64,000 bases of DNA from Streptomyces adelaidensis (GCF_016598475.1 NZ_JAEMUX010000001.1:1-64000); one strand, 5' to 3'. Positions 31,145-40,544 are shown, counted from the first letter of the stretch. Program-made: numbers and translations. Notes: generated by a model not told the origin, from the letters alone.

Positions 31145-32142
31145 TGGGAACCGCCGTGACACACGCCCCTGCGATGGAGGACCTGACCAAGGACTCCAAG
31201 CCGCGGCACCGTCCGGCCAAGCCTCCGCGCCCCGCCGCACTCAAGCGGCGGGGCCGCCGGGAGAGCCTGGCCGGCTATCTCTTCATGTCCCCGTGGATCG
31301 CCGGTTTCCTGCTGCTGACAGCGGGCCCGATGGTCGCCTCGCTCTACTTCGCCTTCACCGACTACAACCTGTTCGACTCACCCAAGTGGATCGGGCTCGA
31401 CAACTTCTCCGAGATGTTCGCCGACGAGCGCTGGCGCCACTCGGTGCGGGTGACGCTCTGGTACGTCGTCGTCGGTACGCCGCTCAAGCTGCTCGCGGCC
31501 CTCGGCGTAGCCCTGCTCCTGGCCCAGAAACGGCGCGGACAGGCCTTCTACCGGGCCGCCTTCTACGCGCCCTCACTGATCGGGGCCAGCGTCTCCATCG
31601 CGATCGTCTGGAAGGCGATCTTCTCGGACGACGCGATCGTCGACCGTACGCAGAAGACCTTCGGCATCGACGTGGGCGGCTGGACCGGCGACCCCGACCT
31701 GATCATCTACAGCCTGGTGGCGCTCACAGTCTGGCAGTTCGGTGCGCCCATGGTCATCTTCCTCGCCGGTCTCAAGCAGGTCCCGCGCGAGCTGTACGAG
31801 GCCGCCGAGGTCGACGGGGCGGGCCCCTGGCGGCGGTTCTGGAACATCACCCTGCCGATGATCTCCCCGGTCCTCTTCTTCAACGTCCTGCTGGAGACGA
31901 TCCACTCCTTCCAGATCTTCAGTTCGGCGTACATCGTCGGTGGTGGCGCCGGAGGCAATGCCTGTGGTCCGGCCGACGGTTCGATGGTCTACACCTGTTA
32001 TCTCTACGTCCAGGGCTTCGAGAACAGCCGGATGGGGCTGGCCTCCGCGATGGCCTGGCTGCTGCTGGTCGCGGTCGCCCTGGTGACGGCGGTGCTGTTC
32101 TGGTCCCAGAGGCGCTGGGTGCACTACGAGGAGGGTGCCTGA
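31144..32142 (+). CDS. Sugar ABC transporter permease, MalF-type
   Basis: A 332-residue integral membrane protein with about six helices. The ATPase-docking EAA loop reads ELYEAAEVDGAGPWRRFWNITLPM (about 217-240). The N-terminal helix (GYLFMSPWIAGFLLLTAGPMV) is typical of MalF-type permeases. It is coupled by one-base overlaps to the binding protein before and the second permease after. No ATPase gene lies in the operon; in Streptomyces such systems usually share the ATPase MsiK. Confidence 0.9.
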   Translation: MGTAVTHAPAMEDLTKDSKPRHRPAKPPRPAALKRRGRRESLAGYLFMSPWIAGFLLLTAGPMVASLYFAFTDYNLFDSPKWIGLDNFSEMFADERWRHSVRVTLWYVVVGTPLKLLAALGVALLLAQKRRGQAFYRAAFYAPSLIGASVSIAIVWKAIFSDDAIVDRTQKTFGIDVGGWTGDPDLIIYSLVALTVWQFGAPMVIFLAGLKQVPRELYEAAEVDGAGPWRRFWNITLPMISPVLFFNVLLETIHSFQIFSSAYIVGGGAGGNACGPADGSMVYTCYLYVQGFENSRMGLASAMAWLLLVAVALVTAVLFWSQRRWVHYEEGA

Positions 32143-33035
32143 TGAGCGCACAGGCCACCGAGATGACGCCGGCCCCGTCGGCGAGGACGAGTGCCTTCCG
32201 GCGTAGACTGCCCGGTTCCGTCGCCTGGCACATCGGGTCCCTGCTCGTCCTGGCGGTGATCCTCTACCCGGTGATCTGGGTCGTCGGCGGCTCGTTCAAG
32301 AAGAGCGAGGACGTCGTCGGCAGCCTGGACCTCTTCCCGGGCGACCCGGTCATCGCGAACTACACGAGCCTCGCCGACGGCATCGCGGACATCCCGATCT
32401 CCACGTTCTTCGTCAACTCGCTCACCCTCGCCGTCGGTTCGGTGATCGGGATCCTGGTGTCCTGCTCGCTGACCGCGTACGCCTTCGCGAAGATCAGGTT
32501 CGCGGGCCGGAACCTGCTCTTCACGCTGATGATCGGCACGCTCCTGTTGCCGTACCACGTGCTGCTGATCCCGCAGTACGTGCTGTTCCGCAACATGGAA
32601 ATGATCAACACGTACACCCCGCTGCTGCTGCCGAAGTACCTGGCCACGGAGGCGTTCTTCGTCTTCCTGATGGTGCAGTTCATGCGGAACCTGCCCAAGG
32701 AGCTCGACGAGGCGGCCCGGCTCGACGGCTGCGGGCACTTGAGGATCTACTGGTCGATCGTGCTGCCGCTGTGCCGGCCCGCGCTCATCACCAGTGCGAT
32801 CTTCACGTTCATCAACTCCTGGAACGACTTCATGGGGCCGTTGATCTACATCAACGAGCCGGACAAGTACACGGTCTCGCTCGGCCTGAAGATGTTCGTG
32901 GACCAGGAGGGCGTGGCCAACTACGGCGGCATGATCGCGATGTCGCTGGTGGCCCTGCTGCCGGTGCTCGCCTTCTTCCTCGCCTTCCAGCGCTATCTGA
33001 TCGACGGCATGGCCACATCCGGCCTGAAGGGCTGA
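32142..33035 (+). CDS. Carbohydrate ABC transporter permease, MalG-type
   Basis: A 297-residue permease with six helices. The EAA motif is ELDEAARLDGCGHLRIYWSIVLPL. It starts at ATG 32142, overlapping the previous stop by one base (TGATG), and partners the MalF-type permease to form the membrane channel. The conserved C-terminal segment ending RYLIDGMATSGLKG is typical of sugar permeases of this family. Confidence 0.92.
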   Translation: MSAQATEMTPAPSARTSAFRRRLPGSVAWHIGSLLVLAVILYPVIWVVGGSFKKSEDVVGSLDLFPGDPVIANYTSLADGIADIPISTFFVNSLTLAVGSVIGILVSCSLTAYAFAKIRFAGRNLLFTLMIGTLLLPYHVLLIPQYVLFRNMEMINTYTPLLLPKYLATEAFFVFLMVQFMRNLPKELDEAARLDGCGHLRIYWSIVLPLCRPALITSAIFTFINSWNDFMGPLIYINEPDKYTVSLGLKMFVDQEGVANYGGMIAMSLVALLPVLAFFLAFQRYLIDGMATSGLKG

Positions 33036-33047
33036 GGGGAACCGACC

Positions 33048-33653
33048 ATGTCCCAGGCCCGTGTGAAGGCCGCCACCAAGGTGCGCGAGGAGTCCCCGCT
33101 CGCCGAGCGGTTCGCCCTGTTCGCCGAGTGTCTGCTCACCGGGGTGTGGATCGCGGTGGCCTCGCTGCCGCTGGTGACGTACCCCGCCGCGTTCGCCGCC
33201 GGCTCCCGGCACCTGCGACGCCGTACGGCCCATGAGGGCGGCGGCTGGCGGGAGTTCATGGCCGACTTCCGGGCGGCGGTGCGCGGCGGCTGGCTCGTCG
33301 GGCTCGCCGGATGGGCGGCGCTCGCGGCGGTGTGGGTGGACGTCCAGGCCGTGCGCGCCGGCATCCCGGGTGGGCCGCTGGTCGGCGTCGTCGGGGTCCT
33401 CGCGCTGATCGGCGCCGTCGTCGCCGGACTGCGCGCGGCGGCGCTCTGGCGGCCCGGCGCCACCTGGCGGGCCCTGCTCGGCGCGGCCGGGCGGCGGACC
33501 GTGCTCGACCCCGCCGGGTCCTTCCTGCTCGTCGGCGGACTGGCCGTGGTGGCCTGCTCCGCCTGGTTCGTCGCACCGCTGGCGATCCCGGTCCTCGGGT
33601 CCGTCGCGGCGGCGGCCGTCGCCGTGGAGGAGCGGTACCGGCGCCGCCGCTGA
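33048..33653 (+). CDS. YesL/DUF624-like membrane protein
   Basis: A 201-residue protein with about five hydrophobic segments (ECLLTGVWIAVASLPLVTYPAAFAAG, WLVGLAGWAALAAVWV, LVGVVGVLALIGAVVAGL and others). Size, topology and position directly behind sugar permeases resemble YesL, which in Bacillus subtilis lies in the rhamnogalacturonan gene region. The biochemical role of YesL is not known. ATG 33048 is 12 bp after the permease stop, so it is in the operon. The assignment is from context and topology rather than a diagnostic motif. Confidence 0.55.
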   Translation: MSQARVKAATKVREESPLAERFALFAECLLTGVWIAVASLPLVTYPAAFAAGSRHLRRRTAHEGGGWREFMADFRAAVRGGWLVGLAGWAALAAVWVDVQAVRAGIPGGPLVGVVGVLALIGAVVAGLRAAALWRPGATWRALLGAAGRRTVLDPAGSFLLVGGLAVVACSAWFVAPLAIPVLGSVAAAAVAVEERYRRRR

Positions 33654-33795
33654 CCGGCGGTGCCCTCACTCCGGGCGGGCGCCACCGACCGGGCCGCGCC
33701 GCTCGAAACAAGGTCGGCGCCCTGGGCGTCGTACCTCTCTCTGTCATGCCCCTGACCACCCGCACGCAAGACTTCCCGTACGGAAAGGAAAGGCC

Positions 33796-36543
33796 ATGTC
33801 CCCCATCGACCGCAGGTCCCTGCTGAAGGCGGCTGCTGTCGCCGGAGCCGCCGCGCAGTTCAGCTGGGCGCTAGGGAGTACGAACGCCCAGGCCGCGCCC
33901 GGAGCCGAGGCCGCGGAGGCCGAACCGGTGACCCTGGACTGGCTGGAAAGCGGCGGCCTCGGCGCCGCGCCGGGGTCCACCGTGGGCGTGCCCTGGCCCA
34001 AGGGCGCCTACGAGAAGGAACAGTCGTTCTCTCTGAAGGACGCGGAGGGCAAGCAGGTCCCCGTCCAGTCCTGGCCCATCGGCTACTGGCCCGACGGCTC
34101 CGTGAAGTGGACCGCGCACGCGGTCGGCGCGGGCGCCGGCTCCGGCAAGCTCACCCTCGCCGCCGGCACTGCCGCCGCACCCGAGAAGAAGGTCACCGTC
34201 GACAAGAGCGGCGGCACCATCACCGTGTCGACCGGCGTCATCACCGCCAAGCTCGGCAAGAGCGGCTCGACCCTCGTCAAGTCCGTCCTGCGCGGCTCCA
34301 CCGAGGTCGCCCACACCGGCCGCCTCGTGCTGCTGCGGCAGCCGGAGATCGAGGACGGCGACCAGGGCACGGTCAAGTACGAACGCTTCGAGAGCGTCAT
34401 CGACGAGGCCGAGGTCGAGCAGGAGGGCCCGGTCCGCGCCGTGGTCCGCATCGACGGCAAGCACCGTAAGGGCGGCAGAAGCTGGCTGCCCTTCTCCATC
34501 CGGCTCTACTTCTACGCGGGCGCGGAATCGTTCCGCATGGTGCACACCATCACCTTCGACGGCGCCCAGGAGCCCGGCAAGGCGAGCGGCGACTTCATCC
34601 GGGGCATCGGCGTCCGCTTCAAGGTCCCGATGCGCGACGCGGCGTACGACCGGCACATCCGTATCGGCGGCGAGGGCACCGGGCTGCTGCGTGAGGCCGT
34701 CAAGGGCGTCACCGGGCTGCGGCGCGACCCGGGCGCGGCCGTGCGCACCGCCCAGTTCGAGGGCGAGAAGCTGCCGGACCCCTCGATGTGGGACCAGCGG
34801 GTCACCACCCGCCTCCAGTACATCCCCGAGTGGGGCGACTACACGCTCTCGCAGCTCTCCGCCGACGGCTTCGGCGTCCGCAAGCGGACGAAGGAGGGCC
34901 ACGGCTGGATCCCGGCCGGCGGCGGCCGACGGGCGAGCGGCTTCGGTTACGTCGGCGGCGCGAGCGGCGGATTCGCCTTCGGCCTCAGGGACTTCTGGGA
35001 GAAGTTCCCCGCCCAGCTCGACATCCGCGACGCCCACACCGACAACGCCGAGGTCACCCTCTGGCTCTGGTCGCCCGAGGCGCAGCCCATGGACCTGCGC
35101 TTCTACCACGACGGCATGGGCCAGGACACCTACCCCGAGCAGCTCGAAGGCCTCAACATCACCTATGAGGACTACGAGCCCGAGTTCGGCACCCCCTACG
35201 GGATCGCCCGGACCAGCGAACTCCTCTTCTGGGCCCACGAGTCCACCCCGAGCGCCGAGGACATGGCCAAGCAGGTCGAGGCCGTACGCACGCCCCCGCA
35301 GCTCGCCGCCCCGCCCAAGCAGCTCATCAAGGCGGGCGTCTTCGGCAAGCTCTTCGCCGAACCGGACCGCACCACCGCCGCCAAGGCCAAGATCGAGGAC
35401 CACCTCGACTTCCTCTTCACCTATTACAAGGACCAGGTGGAGATGCGCCGTTGGTACGGCTTCTGGGACTACGGCGACATCATGCACAGCTACGACCCCA
35501 GCCGCCACCAGTGGTGCTACGACGTCGGCGGCTACGCCTGGGACAACTCGGAACTCTCGCCCGACCTGTGGCTGTGGTTCGCGTACATGCGTTCCGGCCG
35601 CGCCGACATCTTCCGCTTCGCCGAGGCCATGACCCGCCACACCGGCGAGGTCGACGTCTACCACCTCGGCCAATGGGCCGGCCTCGGCACCCGCCACGGC
35701 GTCCAGCACTACGCGGACAGTGCCAAGCAGCAGCGCATCGCCAACACCACGTACCGCCGCTACTACTACTTCCTCACCGCCGACGAACGCGTCGGCGACC
35801 TCATGCACGCCAACGTCGACTCCGACGAGACGTTCCTCGTCCTCGACCCCATCCGCAAGATCCGCACCGAGCCGTACACGCCCGACCGCAACGCCCTGTC
35901 GATCGGTTTCGGCACCGACTGGTCCGGGCTGGTGTCGGCGTGGCTCACCGAGTGGGAGCGGCGCGGCCCCAAGTGGGAGAAGGCCAAGGCCCGGGTCCTG
36001 TCGACCATGGAGACGATCGCGGCCCAGCCCAACGGCTTCGTCCAGGGCAACGCGCTCTACGACCTCGACACGGGCAAGTTCGCCGTCGCGACCGAGCCCC
36101 GCGTCGGCGTCTCGCACCTCTCCGCGATGTTCGGCCTGGTCGAGCTGAACGCCGAACTCCTCGACCAGATCGACATGCCGAAGTTCAAGGAGGCATGGCT
36201 CGACTACTGCCGCTACTTCAACGCCACCAAGGCGGAGCAGGCCGCTCGCTACGGGTCCAACTTCGGCTCCCTGCTGCTCTTCCAGGGGCACTCGCGGCAG
36301 GACGCGTACGCCGCCGTCCAGTTGGGCGACGACAAGCTGGCGGCCCGGGCGTGGCGGCAGTTCTACAACAGCGCCGACCCCTGGGACTACAAGGAGTCGA
36401 CCGACTGGTCCACGAAGAAGATCGAGGGCCCGACGGCTCTGGTGCCGGGCAGTGAGGCGGCGTGGGTCTCGACCAACGCGACGGCGCTGTACGGGCTGGC
36501 GGCCATCCAGAACCTCGCGTTGGTGGGCGACAAGATGCCGTGA
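33796..36543 (+). CDS. Exo-rhamnogalacturonan lyase-family protein (PcRGLX/YetA-like), Tat-exported
   Basis: A 915-residue secreted protein. The Tat signal is RRSLLKAAAVAGAAAQFSWA with likely cleavage after about residue 33 (AQA-AP). The mature part starts VTLDWLESGG, followed by beta-rich sequence (GVPWPKGAY, SWPIGYWPDGSVKWTAHAV) and a helical second half rich in aromatic residues (RRWYGFWDYGDIMHSYD, YDVGGYAWDNSEL, YHLGQWAGLGTRHGVQHY). I recognise this as the PcRGLX/YetA-like family (exo-rhamnogalacturonan lyase); the name rests on recall of that family. It probably cleaves pectin backbone ends so that the operon's transporter can import products. ATG 33796 has AAAGGAAAGG upstream. Confidence 0.7.
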   Translation: MSPIDRRSLLKAAAVAGAAAQFSWALGSTNAQAAPGAEAAEAEPVTLDWLESGGLGAAPGSTVGVPWPKGAYEKEQSFSLKDAEGKQVPVQSWPIGYWPDGSVKWTAHAVGAGAGSGKLTLAAGTAAAPEKKVTVDKSGGTITVSTGVITAKLGKSGSTLVKSVLRGSTEVAHTGRLVLLRQPEIEDGDQGTVKYERFESVIDEAEVEQEGPVRAVVRIDGKHRKGGRSWLPFSIRLYFYAGAESFRMVHTITFDGAQEPGKASGDFIRGIGVRFKVPMRDAAYDRHIRIGGEGTGLLREAVKGVTGLRRDPGAAVRTAQFEGEKLPDPSMWDQRVTTRLQYIPEWGDYTLSQLSADGFGVRKRTKEGHGWIPAGGGRRASGFGYVGGASGGFAFGLRDFWEKFPAQLDIRDAHTDNAEVTLWLWSPEAQPMDLRFYHDGMGQDTYPEQLEGLNITYEDYEPEFGTPYGIARTSELLFWAHESTPSAEDMAKQVEAVRTPPQLAAPPKQLIKAGVFGKLFAEPDRTTAAKAKIEDHLDFLFTYYKDQVEMRRWYGFWDYGDIMHSYDPSRHQWCYDVGGYAWDNSELSPDLWLWFAYMRSGRADIFRFAEAMTRHTGEVDVYHLGQWAGLGTRHGVQHYADSAKQQRIANTTYRRYYYFLTADERVGDLMHANVDSDETFLVLDPIRKIRTEPYTPDRNALSIGFGTDWSGLVSAWLTEWERRGPKWEKAKARVLSTMETIAAQPNGFVQGNALYDLDTGKFAVATEPRVGVSHLSAMFGLVELNAELLDQIDMPKFKEAWLDYCRYFNATKAEQAARYGSNFGSLLLFQGHSRQDAYAAVQLGDDKLAARAWRQFYNSADPWDYKESTDWSTKKIEGPTALVPGSEAAWVSTNATALYGLAAIQNLALVGDKMP

Positions 36544-36597
36544 CGCTCCGCCGGGGGAGCAGGTGGTGACTTGGCACCTGGGGGAACTGCGGGTCCG

Positions 36598-36640
36598 TTG
36601 TGGCTGGACGCGCAGTTCCCCGCGCCCCTTGAGGGGCGCC
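36598..36640. repeat. Intergenic inverted repeat, short copy
   Basis: GTGGCTGGACGCGCAGTTCC continuing into CCCGCGCCCCTTGAGGGGCGC. It shares the core GCAGTTCCCCGCGCCCCT with the larger copies at 45412-45516 and 53688-53784. It lies between convergent genes and could act as a bidirectional terminator. Confidence 0.65.
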
Positions 36641-39076
36641 TCAGTTCAGCTTTCCCAGGATGTTCCGCATGCGGCGGGCGTCGCGTAGGCGCTGCTCGTA
36701 TGTGGCTCCCAGGGCGAGGAGTGTCAGGCCTGCCAGGGCGGGCGGTACCCAGCGCGGTAGTGCGCCCATGACCTGGGCGATGTACGGCGCGAGTTCGTGG
36801 AGGGTGACCAGGACGAGGGTGGCGCCGCCGAGGAGGAGTGGGGCCTGGAGGCGGTGGCGGGCGCCCACGAGAGTGATGACCAGGGCCGCGACGCCCAGCA
36901 GCAGTGGGCGGAGCCAGTGCTCGTCGCCCCAGGCCGCGGCCAGGCTCGGCAGGAGAGTCACCGCGAGGCCCGGGCAGTACGCCGTCCACGACGAGGCGGT
37001 CGGGTCGCGGCGCCGGCGGAGATGGCCGACGACCAGCGCGGGGACGGTCACCGGCAGGGTGTACGCCTCCGGGGAGCCGACCTCCCAGACCGCCAGCCGC
37101 ACCCAGGAGGCCAGCACGAAGAGCGCGGCGGCCGCGTAGCCGACGTGGCGCCGGTCCGGTCGTACCGCCGTACCCGCGGCGATCACTCCGCCGAGGGCGA
37201 GGATGAGGGCCAGCAGGGGCGGGTCGGCGGCGGCGAGGCCGATGGCCACGAGGCCCGCCGCGGCGCCGGTCGCCTCGACCGGGACGGTCATGAGGGAGTC
37301 GCCGGGACGAGCGGCGAGGAGGGCCGCCGCGATCGGCACGGCGAGGACGAGCAAGGCCGTATGCGCCGGCTTCCAGTCGGCGGACGCGCCGATCGCGCAG
37401 GTCAGAGCGGTGGCGTAGACGAGGGAGGCGGGCGCGGTGAGGGGGCCGAGGCCCGTGCGCCAGGCCGCGAGCGCGAACAGGGCGGTCGAGGCGGCGAGCA
37501 CGGTGAGGGTGGCCGGTTCGGCGGCGAGGGAGAGGAGGGCGAGGCTCAGGGAGGTGACGAGGGCCAGCAGGGCGCCGGTGAGGGGCAGCGGAGCCTGGAG
37601 GCGCTTGGGCGCGGCAGAGCGTACGAGTCCCGCGAAGCCCAGCGTGGCCGCGACGACGAGGCCCTGCACCACCATCGCTGCCGTGTACGGCAGTTGGAGA
37701 ACCGCGGGGAGTACCAGGGCCGTCGCCCACGCCAGGACGAACGCGCCCACCAGGGCCGGGGTGCGCCATGGCGCGTTGCGCCCGGCCATCGCCAGCACCA
37801 CGGCGACCACGGCGAGCACCAGGGGAACCGTCTCCGCGTTCGGCGGCCAGGGCGCGTCGAGGGTCACCGCCCTGCGGGCGTCCGCCGGCGCGCCGGACCA
37901 GATCCGCTCGATCCAGCCGGCCGGGCCCAGCAGCACGAGGAGCAGGACCGGGAGTGCGGTGGCCAGGGCGAGGGCCTGGACGACGGCGGAGGCGTGGGCG
38001 AGACCTCGGCGTACGGGCTCGGGCGCCCGCATCCGTACGGCGGCGAGCAGTGCGACCCCGCAGAGCAGATAGCCGGGGACCGTCCACACGTCGGACAGGA
38101 CCGACCGTGCGATCCCACCGAGACCGGCGACCAGGAGGAGCCCGCCGGTCAGCGCGGCGCCGAGGGCCAGGGCCGGCTTCGGCGCGTGCCGGGCGGCGGT
38201 CAGCGCGATCGCGGCGGCGAGGGCGAGGAGCGCCGCCGCACGGGCGGCGGCGTCCGGGCCGACGGCGACCCAGGAGAGCCACCCGGCCGCCCATACGCCC
38301 CAGGCACCCCAGCCGCACGCACCGACCACGGCGACGATCCGAAGCGGCTTCACGGGCACCCGCAGCGCGACCCAGGTGTCGGCCGCCGCTGTCACCAGCA
38401 GCACGACCGTGACCGTCTCCACGCTCGCCTTCATCGCGAACGACCAGAGGAGGAGGGGGAGTTGCGCGACGATCAGAGCGAGGGGGAGCGGCAGACTCAG
38501 CGGAGTGCGGGTACGCGCCCTCGTGTCTCCGGTGACTGAGGGAGTGGCAGTTGGCGTGAGCGCGCCGAGCCCCAGGCCGTACGCCGCCCAGGTCGCCGCG
38601 AGCACCGCCGACGCGGCCGCCGCGTACGCGGTGCCTTTCGCCCCGGCGAACGCGACCTCGTGCAGGGCGTATGCGTCGAGGACCGTCAGGGCGACGCCGA
38701 GGCCGGCCACCGCCTCGGCGGTCGAGCGCAGGCCTCGCCGGAGGAGCGGCACCGGGATGCCGAGCGCGGTCACCGTCACCGCACCGAGGATCAGAGCCCG
38801 GCCGGCGATTCCCAGCTGCCCCCAGCTGACCAGCGTGAACGCGATCGCGGCGATGGTCAGCAGAACGCCGCCGAGGACCAGCAGCACGTTCTGGACCCTG
38901 GGCGCCGTCGCCTCGGGCCGCCGCACCGGCGGCGCCACGGCCGCGGGGACCTGCGCGTACAGGACGTTGACCAGCCAGGCGCGCCGCGCCAGCAGAAACG
39001 TACGACGGGCGTCGAGTTGCCGAAGCTCGGAGTCGAGGACCCGCAACTCCTCAGCTGGGGACGGAAAATGCGTCAT
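36641..39076 (-). CDS. Large multi-pass membrane protein (SCO7613 C-terminal-domain-like)
   Basis: An 811-residue protein. Residues about 1-45 form a charged helical region (EELRVLDSELRQLDARRTFLLARRAWL), possibly coiled coil. The rest is some 25-30 short hydrophobic segments separated by Arg/Pro loops, ending in a basic tail (YEQRLRDARRMRNILGKLN). I recall this arrangement from proteins annotated as SCO7613 C-terminal-domain membrane proteins; function unknown. Start ATG 39076 is preferred (CTCCGGAG upstream); ATG 39112 is in frame. Divergent from the SRPBCC gene. Confidence 0.7.
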   Translation of the reverse strand: MTHFPSPAEELRVLDSELRQLDARRTFLLARRAWLVNVLYAQVPAAVAPPVRRPEATAPRVQNVLLVLGGVLLTIAAIAFTLVSWGQLGIAGRALILGAVTVTALGIPVPLLRRGLRSTAEAVAGLGVALTVLDAYALHEVAFAGAKGTAYAAAASAVLAATWAAYGLGLGALTPTATPSVTGDTRARTRTPLSLPLPLALIVAQLPLLLWSFAMKASVETVTVVLLVTAAADTWVALRVPVKPLRIVAVVGACGWGAWGVWAAGWLSWVAVGPDAAARAAALLALAAAIALTAARHAPKPALALGAALTGGLLLVAGLGGIARSVLSDVWTVPGYLLCGVALLAAVRMRAPEPVRRGLAHASAVVQALALATALPVLLLVLLGPAGWIERIWSGAPADARRAVTLDAPWPPNAETVPLVLAVVAVVLAMAGRNAPWRTPALVGAFVLAWATALVLPAVLQLPYTAAMVVQGLVVAATLGFAGLVRSAAPKRLQAPLPLTGALLALVTSLSLALLSLAAEPATLTVLAASTALFALAAWRTGLGPLTAPASLVYATALTCAIGASADWKPAHTALLVLAVPIAAALLAARPGDSLMTVPVEATGAAAGLVAIGLAAADPPLLALILALGGVIAAGTAVRPDRRHVGYAAAALFVLASWVRLAVWEVGSPEAYTLPVTVPALVVGHLRRRRDPTASSWTAYCPGLAVTLLPSLAAAWGDEHWLRPLLLGVAALVITLVGARHRLQAPLLLGGATLVLVTLHELAPYIAQVMGALPRWVPPALAGLTLLALGATYEQRLRDARRMRNILGKLN

Positions 39077-39178
39077 GCTCCGGAGTGTGGTCCGGGTCAC
39101 GTCGTACGACATGAGTGCGGATACTCAGGACGTACTCAGATCCCGCACAGACAGCCCCTGTGCAGGCAGAATCCCCCC

Positions 39179-39637
39179 ATGGACTGGTGTCACTACCGCT
39201 TCCGCAGCCGCTGGGATCTGCCCGCGCCACCCGCCGCCGTGTACGACGTGCTCCAGCGGGCCGACCACTACCCGAACTGGTGGCCGCAGGTGCGCGAGGT
39301 CGTCCGGCTCGATGACACCAGCGGCACCATGCGCATCCGCTCGGCCCTGCCGTACGACCTCGCCTTCACCGCCCGCGAGGTACGGCGCGATCAGGCGGCC
39401 GGGGTCCTGGAGATCGAGATGGCCGGCGACGTCGACGGCTGGGCCCGCTGGACGCTCACCGCAGACGGCATCGGCACCCTCGCCCGCTACGACCAGGAGG
39501 TCGACGTCACCAAGCCCCTGCTGCGCCGGCTCGCGGTACCCGGACGCCCCGTGTTCCGCGCCAACCACGCGCTGATGATGCGGGCGGGACGGCGAGGCCT
39601 CCTCGCGTACCTCGCGGCCGGTGCCCAAGGGGTTTGA
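39179..39637 (+). CDS. SRPBCC/polyketide cyclase-like protein
   Basis: A 152-residue START/Bet v 1-fold protein: WDLPAPPAAVYDVLQRADHYPNWWPQVREV at the N-terminus is the classic opening of the family, followed by beta strands (LEIEMAGDVDGWARWTL) and a long C-terminal helix (RANHALMMRAGRRGL). It probably binds a hydrophobic ligand; no catalytic residues are evident. Start ATG 39179. The tRNA-Val promoter begins inside its 3' end. Confidence 0.82.
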   Translation: MDWCHYRFRSRWDLPAPPAAVYDVLQRADHYPNWWPQVREVVRLDDTSGTMRIRSALPYDLAFTAREVRRDQAAGVLEIEMAGDVDGWARWTLTADGIGTLARYDQEVDVTKPLLRRLAVPGRPVFRANHALMMRAGRRGLLAYLAAGAQGV

Positions 39638-39663
39638 ACCAGACCCGTCGGGACCTGTATGGT
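39634..39663 (+). promoter_or_regulatory. Promoter of tRNA-Val(CAC)
   Basis: TTGAAC, 18 bases, TATGGT. The predicted start is near 39670, about seven bases before the tRNA. It overlaps the stop of the SRPBCC gene. Confidence 0.5.
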
Positions 39664-39676
39664 TCAGTGCGTTCCC

Positions 39677-39748
39677 GGGCGATTAGCTCAGTGGAAGAGC
39701 GCTTCGTTCACACCGAAGAGGTCACTGGTTCGAACCCAGTATCGCCCA
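39677..39748 (+). tRNA. tRNA-Val(CAC), second copy
   Basis: Acceptor GGGCGAT/ATCGCCC, anticodon loop TTCACAC. It differs from the copy at 29224 only in the D-loop (GTGGAAGAG versus GCGGGAGAG). Confidence 0.93.
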
Positions 39749-39756
39749 CCCGGAAG

Positions 39757-39787
39757 AACCGGTCCGTCGATGACGGACCGGTTTTCT
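39757..39787 (+). terminator. Intrinsic terminator of tRNA-Val(CAC)
   Basis: Perfect 12-bp stem AACCGGTCCGTC / GACGGACCGGTT, 3-base loop, then a T-rich tail (TTCTT). Confidence 0.85.
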
Positions 39788-39815
39788 TGTGCGCCCACAC
39801 CGTCCGCCGGTGCTC

Positions 39816-40544
39816 TCACGCCGCCGCGGCCGGCAGGTCCGGACGCAGTGGCCACGCCGGGTCCACCGCCTCCTCCGTGCCGCTGCGCGCGAACCACGCC
39901 TGCAGACCGCGTGCCTGAGCCGCGTGCCACACGGCCTGCAGGGTGTGCAGTTCGGCGGGGGAGAGACGGGCCAGCCGGACGGCGAATCGGCGGCCCACCG
40001 CGCGTGCGACGTCCATCGCGGCCTGCGCGTCGGCCGCCGCGTCGTGCGCGCCGTCCAGGACGACCTCGTAGTGCGCGCACAGATCGGTGAGCGTGCGCCG
40101 GCCCTTGCGGTAGCGGTCCAGATGCTTGTCGAGGACCCGCGGATCGAGGACCCGCAACGGTGTCGCCTCGAACCAGTGGTCCAGCGACGAGGCGCGGTGC
40201 CGCCGCAACTCGCGGTCCAGCATGGTCAGATCGAACGGCGCGTTCATGATCACCAGCGGACGGCCGCGCGTCGCCTGCTCGGCCAGCGCCCTGGCTATCT
40301 CCTCCATCACCGGTGCCGGCCAGCGGCCGTCGCGCTGCAGCCGCTCCTCCGTCAGCCCGTGTATCGCCGTCGCCGCTTCGGGCACCGGCACGCCCGGGTT
40401 CACCATCCACCGGGTCACCCGGGGACGGGTGCCGGGCCCGTCCTGGACGACTACGGCGGCCGACACGATCCGGTCGGTCTCCACGTCCACGCCCGTGGTC
40501 TCCGTGTCGAACGCCGCCAAGGGCCCCTCGTACCAACACGTCAT
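39816..40544 (-). CDS. DnaQ-like 3'-5' exonuclease
   Basis: A 242-residue DEDDh exonuclease. Exo I is AAFDTETTGVD (D12, E14), Exo II is MNAPFDLTML, and Exo III is HDAAADAQAAMDVA. The metal ligands and catalytic His are all present. It is a stand-alone exonuclease domain without polymerase or helicase, like the epsilon subunit or RNase T relatives; substrate not known. Start ATG 40542-40544. It is transcribed toward the tRNA terminator and divergent from the DUF4365 gene. Confidence 0.9.
   Translation of the reverse strand: MTCWYEGPLAAFDTETTGVDVETDRIVSAAVVVQDGPGTRPRVTRWMVNPGVPVPEAATAIHGLTEERLQRDGRWPAPVMEEIARALAEQATRGRPLVIMNAPFDLTMLDRELRRHRASSLDHWFEATPLRVLDPRVLDKHLDRYRKGRRTLTDLCAHYEVVLDGAHDAAADAQAAMDVARAVGRRFAVRLARLSPAELHTLQAVWHAAQARGLQAWFARSGTEEAVDPAWPLRPDLPAAAA

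Noticed and set aside
36387..38318. A 643-codon minus-strand frame overlapping the large membrane protein gene
   Set aside because: Same strand but a different frame from the real gene, Arg/Pro-rich, with no ribosome site; the membrane-helix pattern belongs to the other frame.
29224..39748. tRNA-Val(CAC) genes at both ends as attachment sites of a 10-kb island
   Set aside because: Both tRNAs are complete with their own terminators, the genes between include no integrase, and codon use matches the core chromosome.
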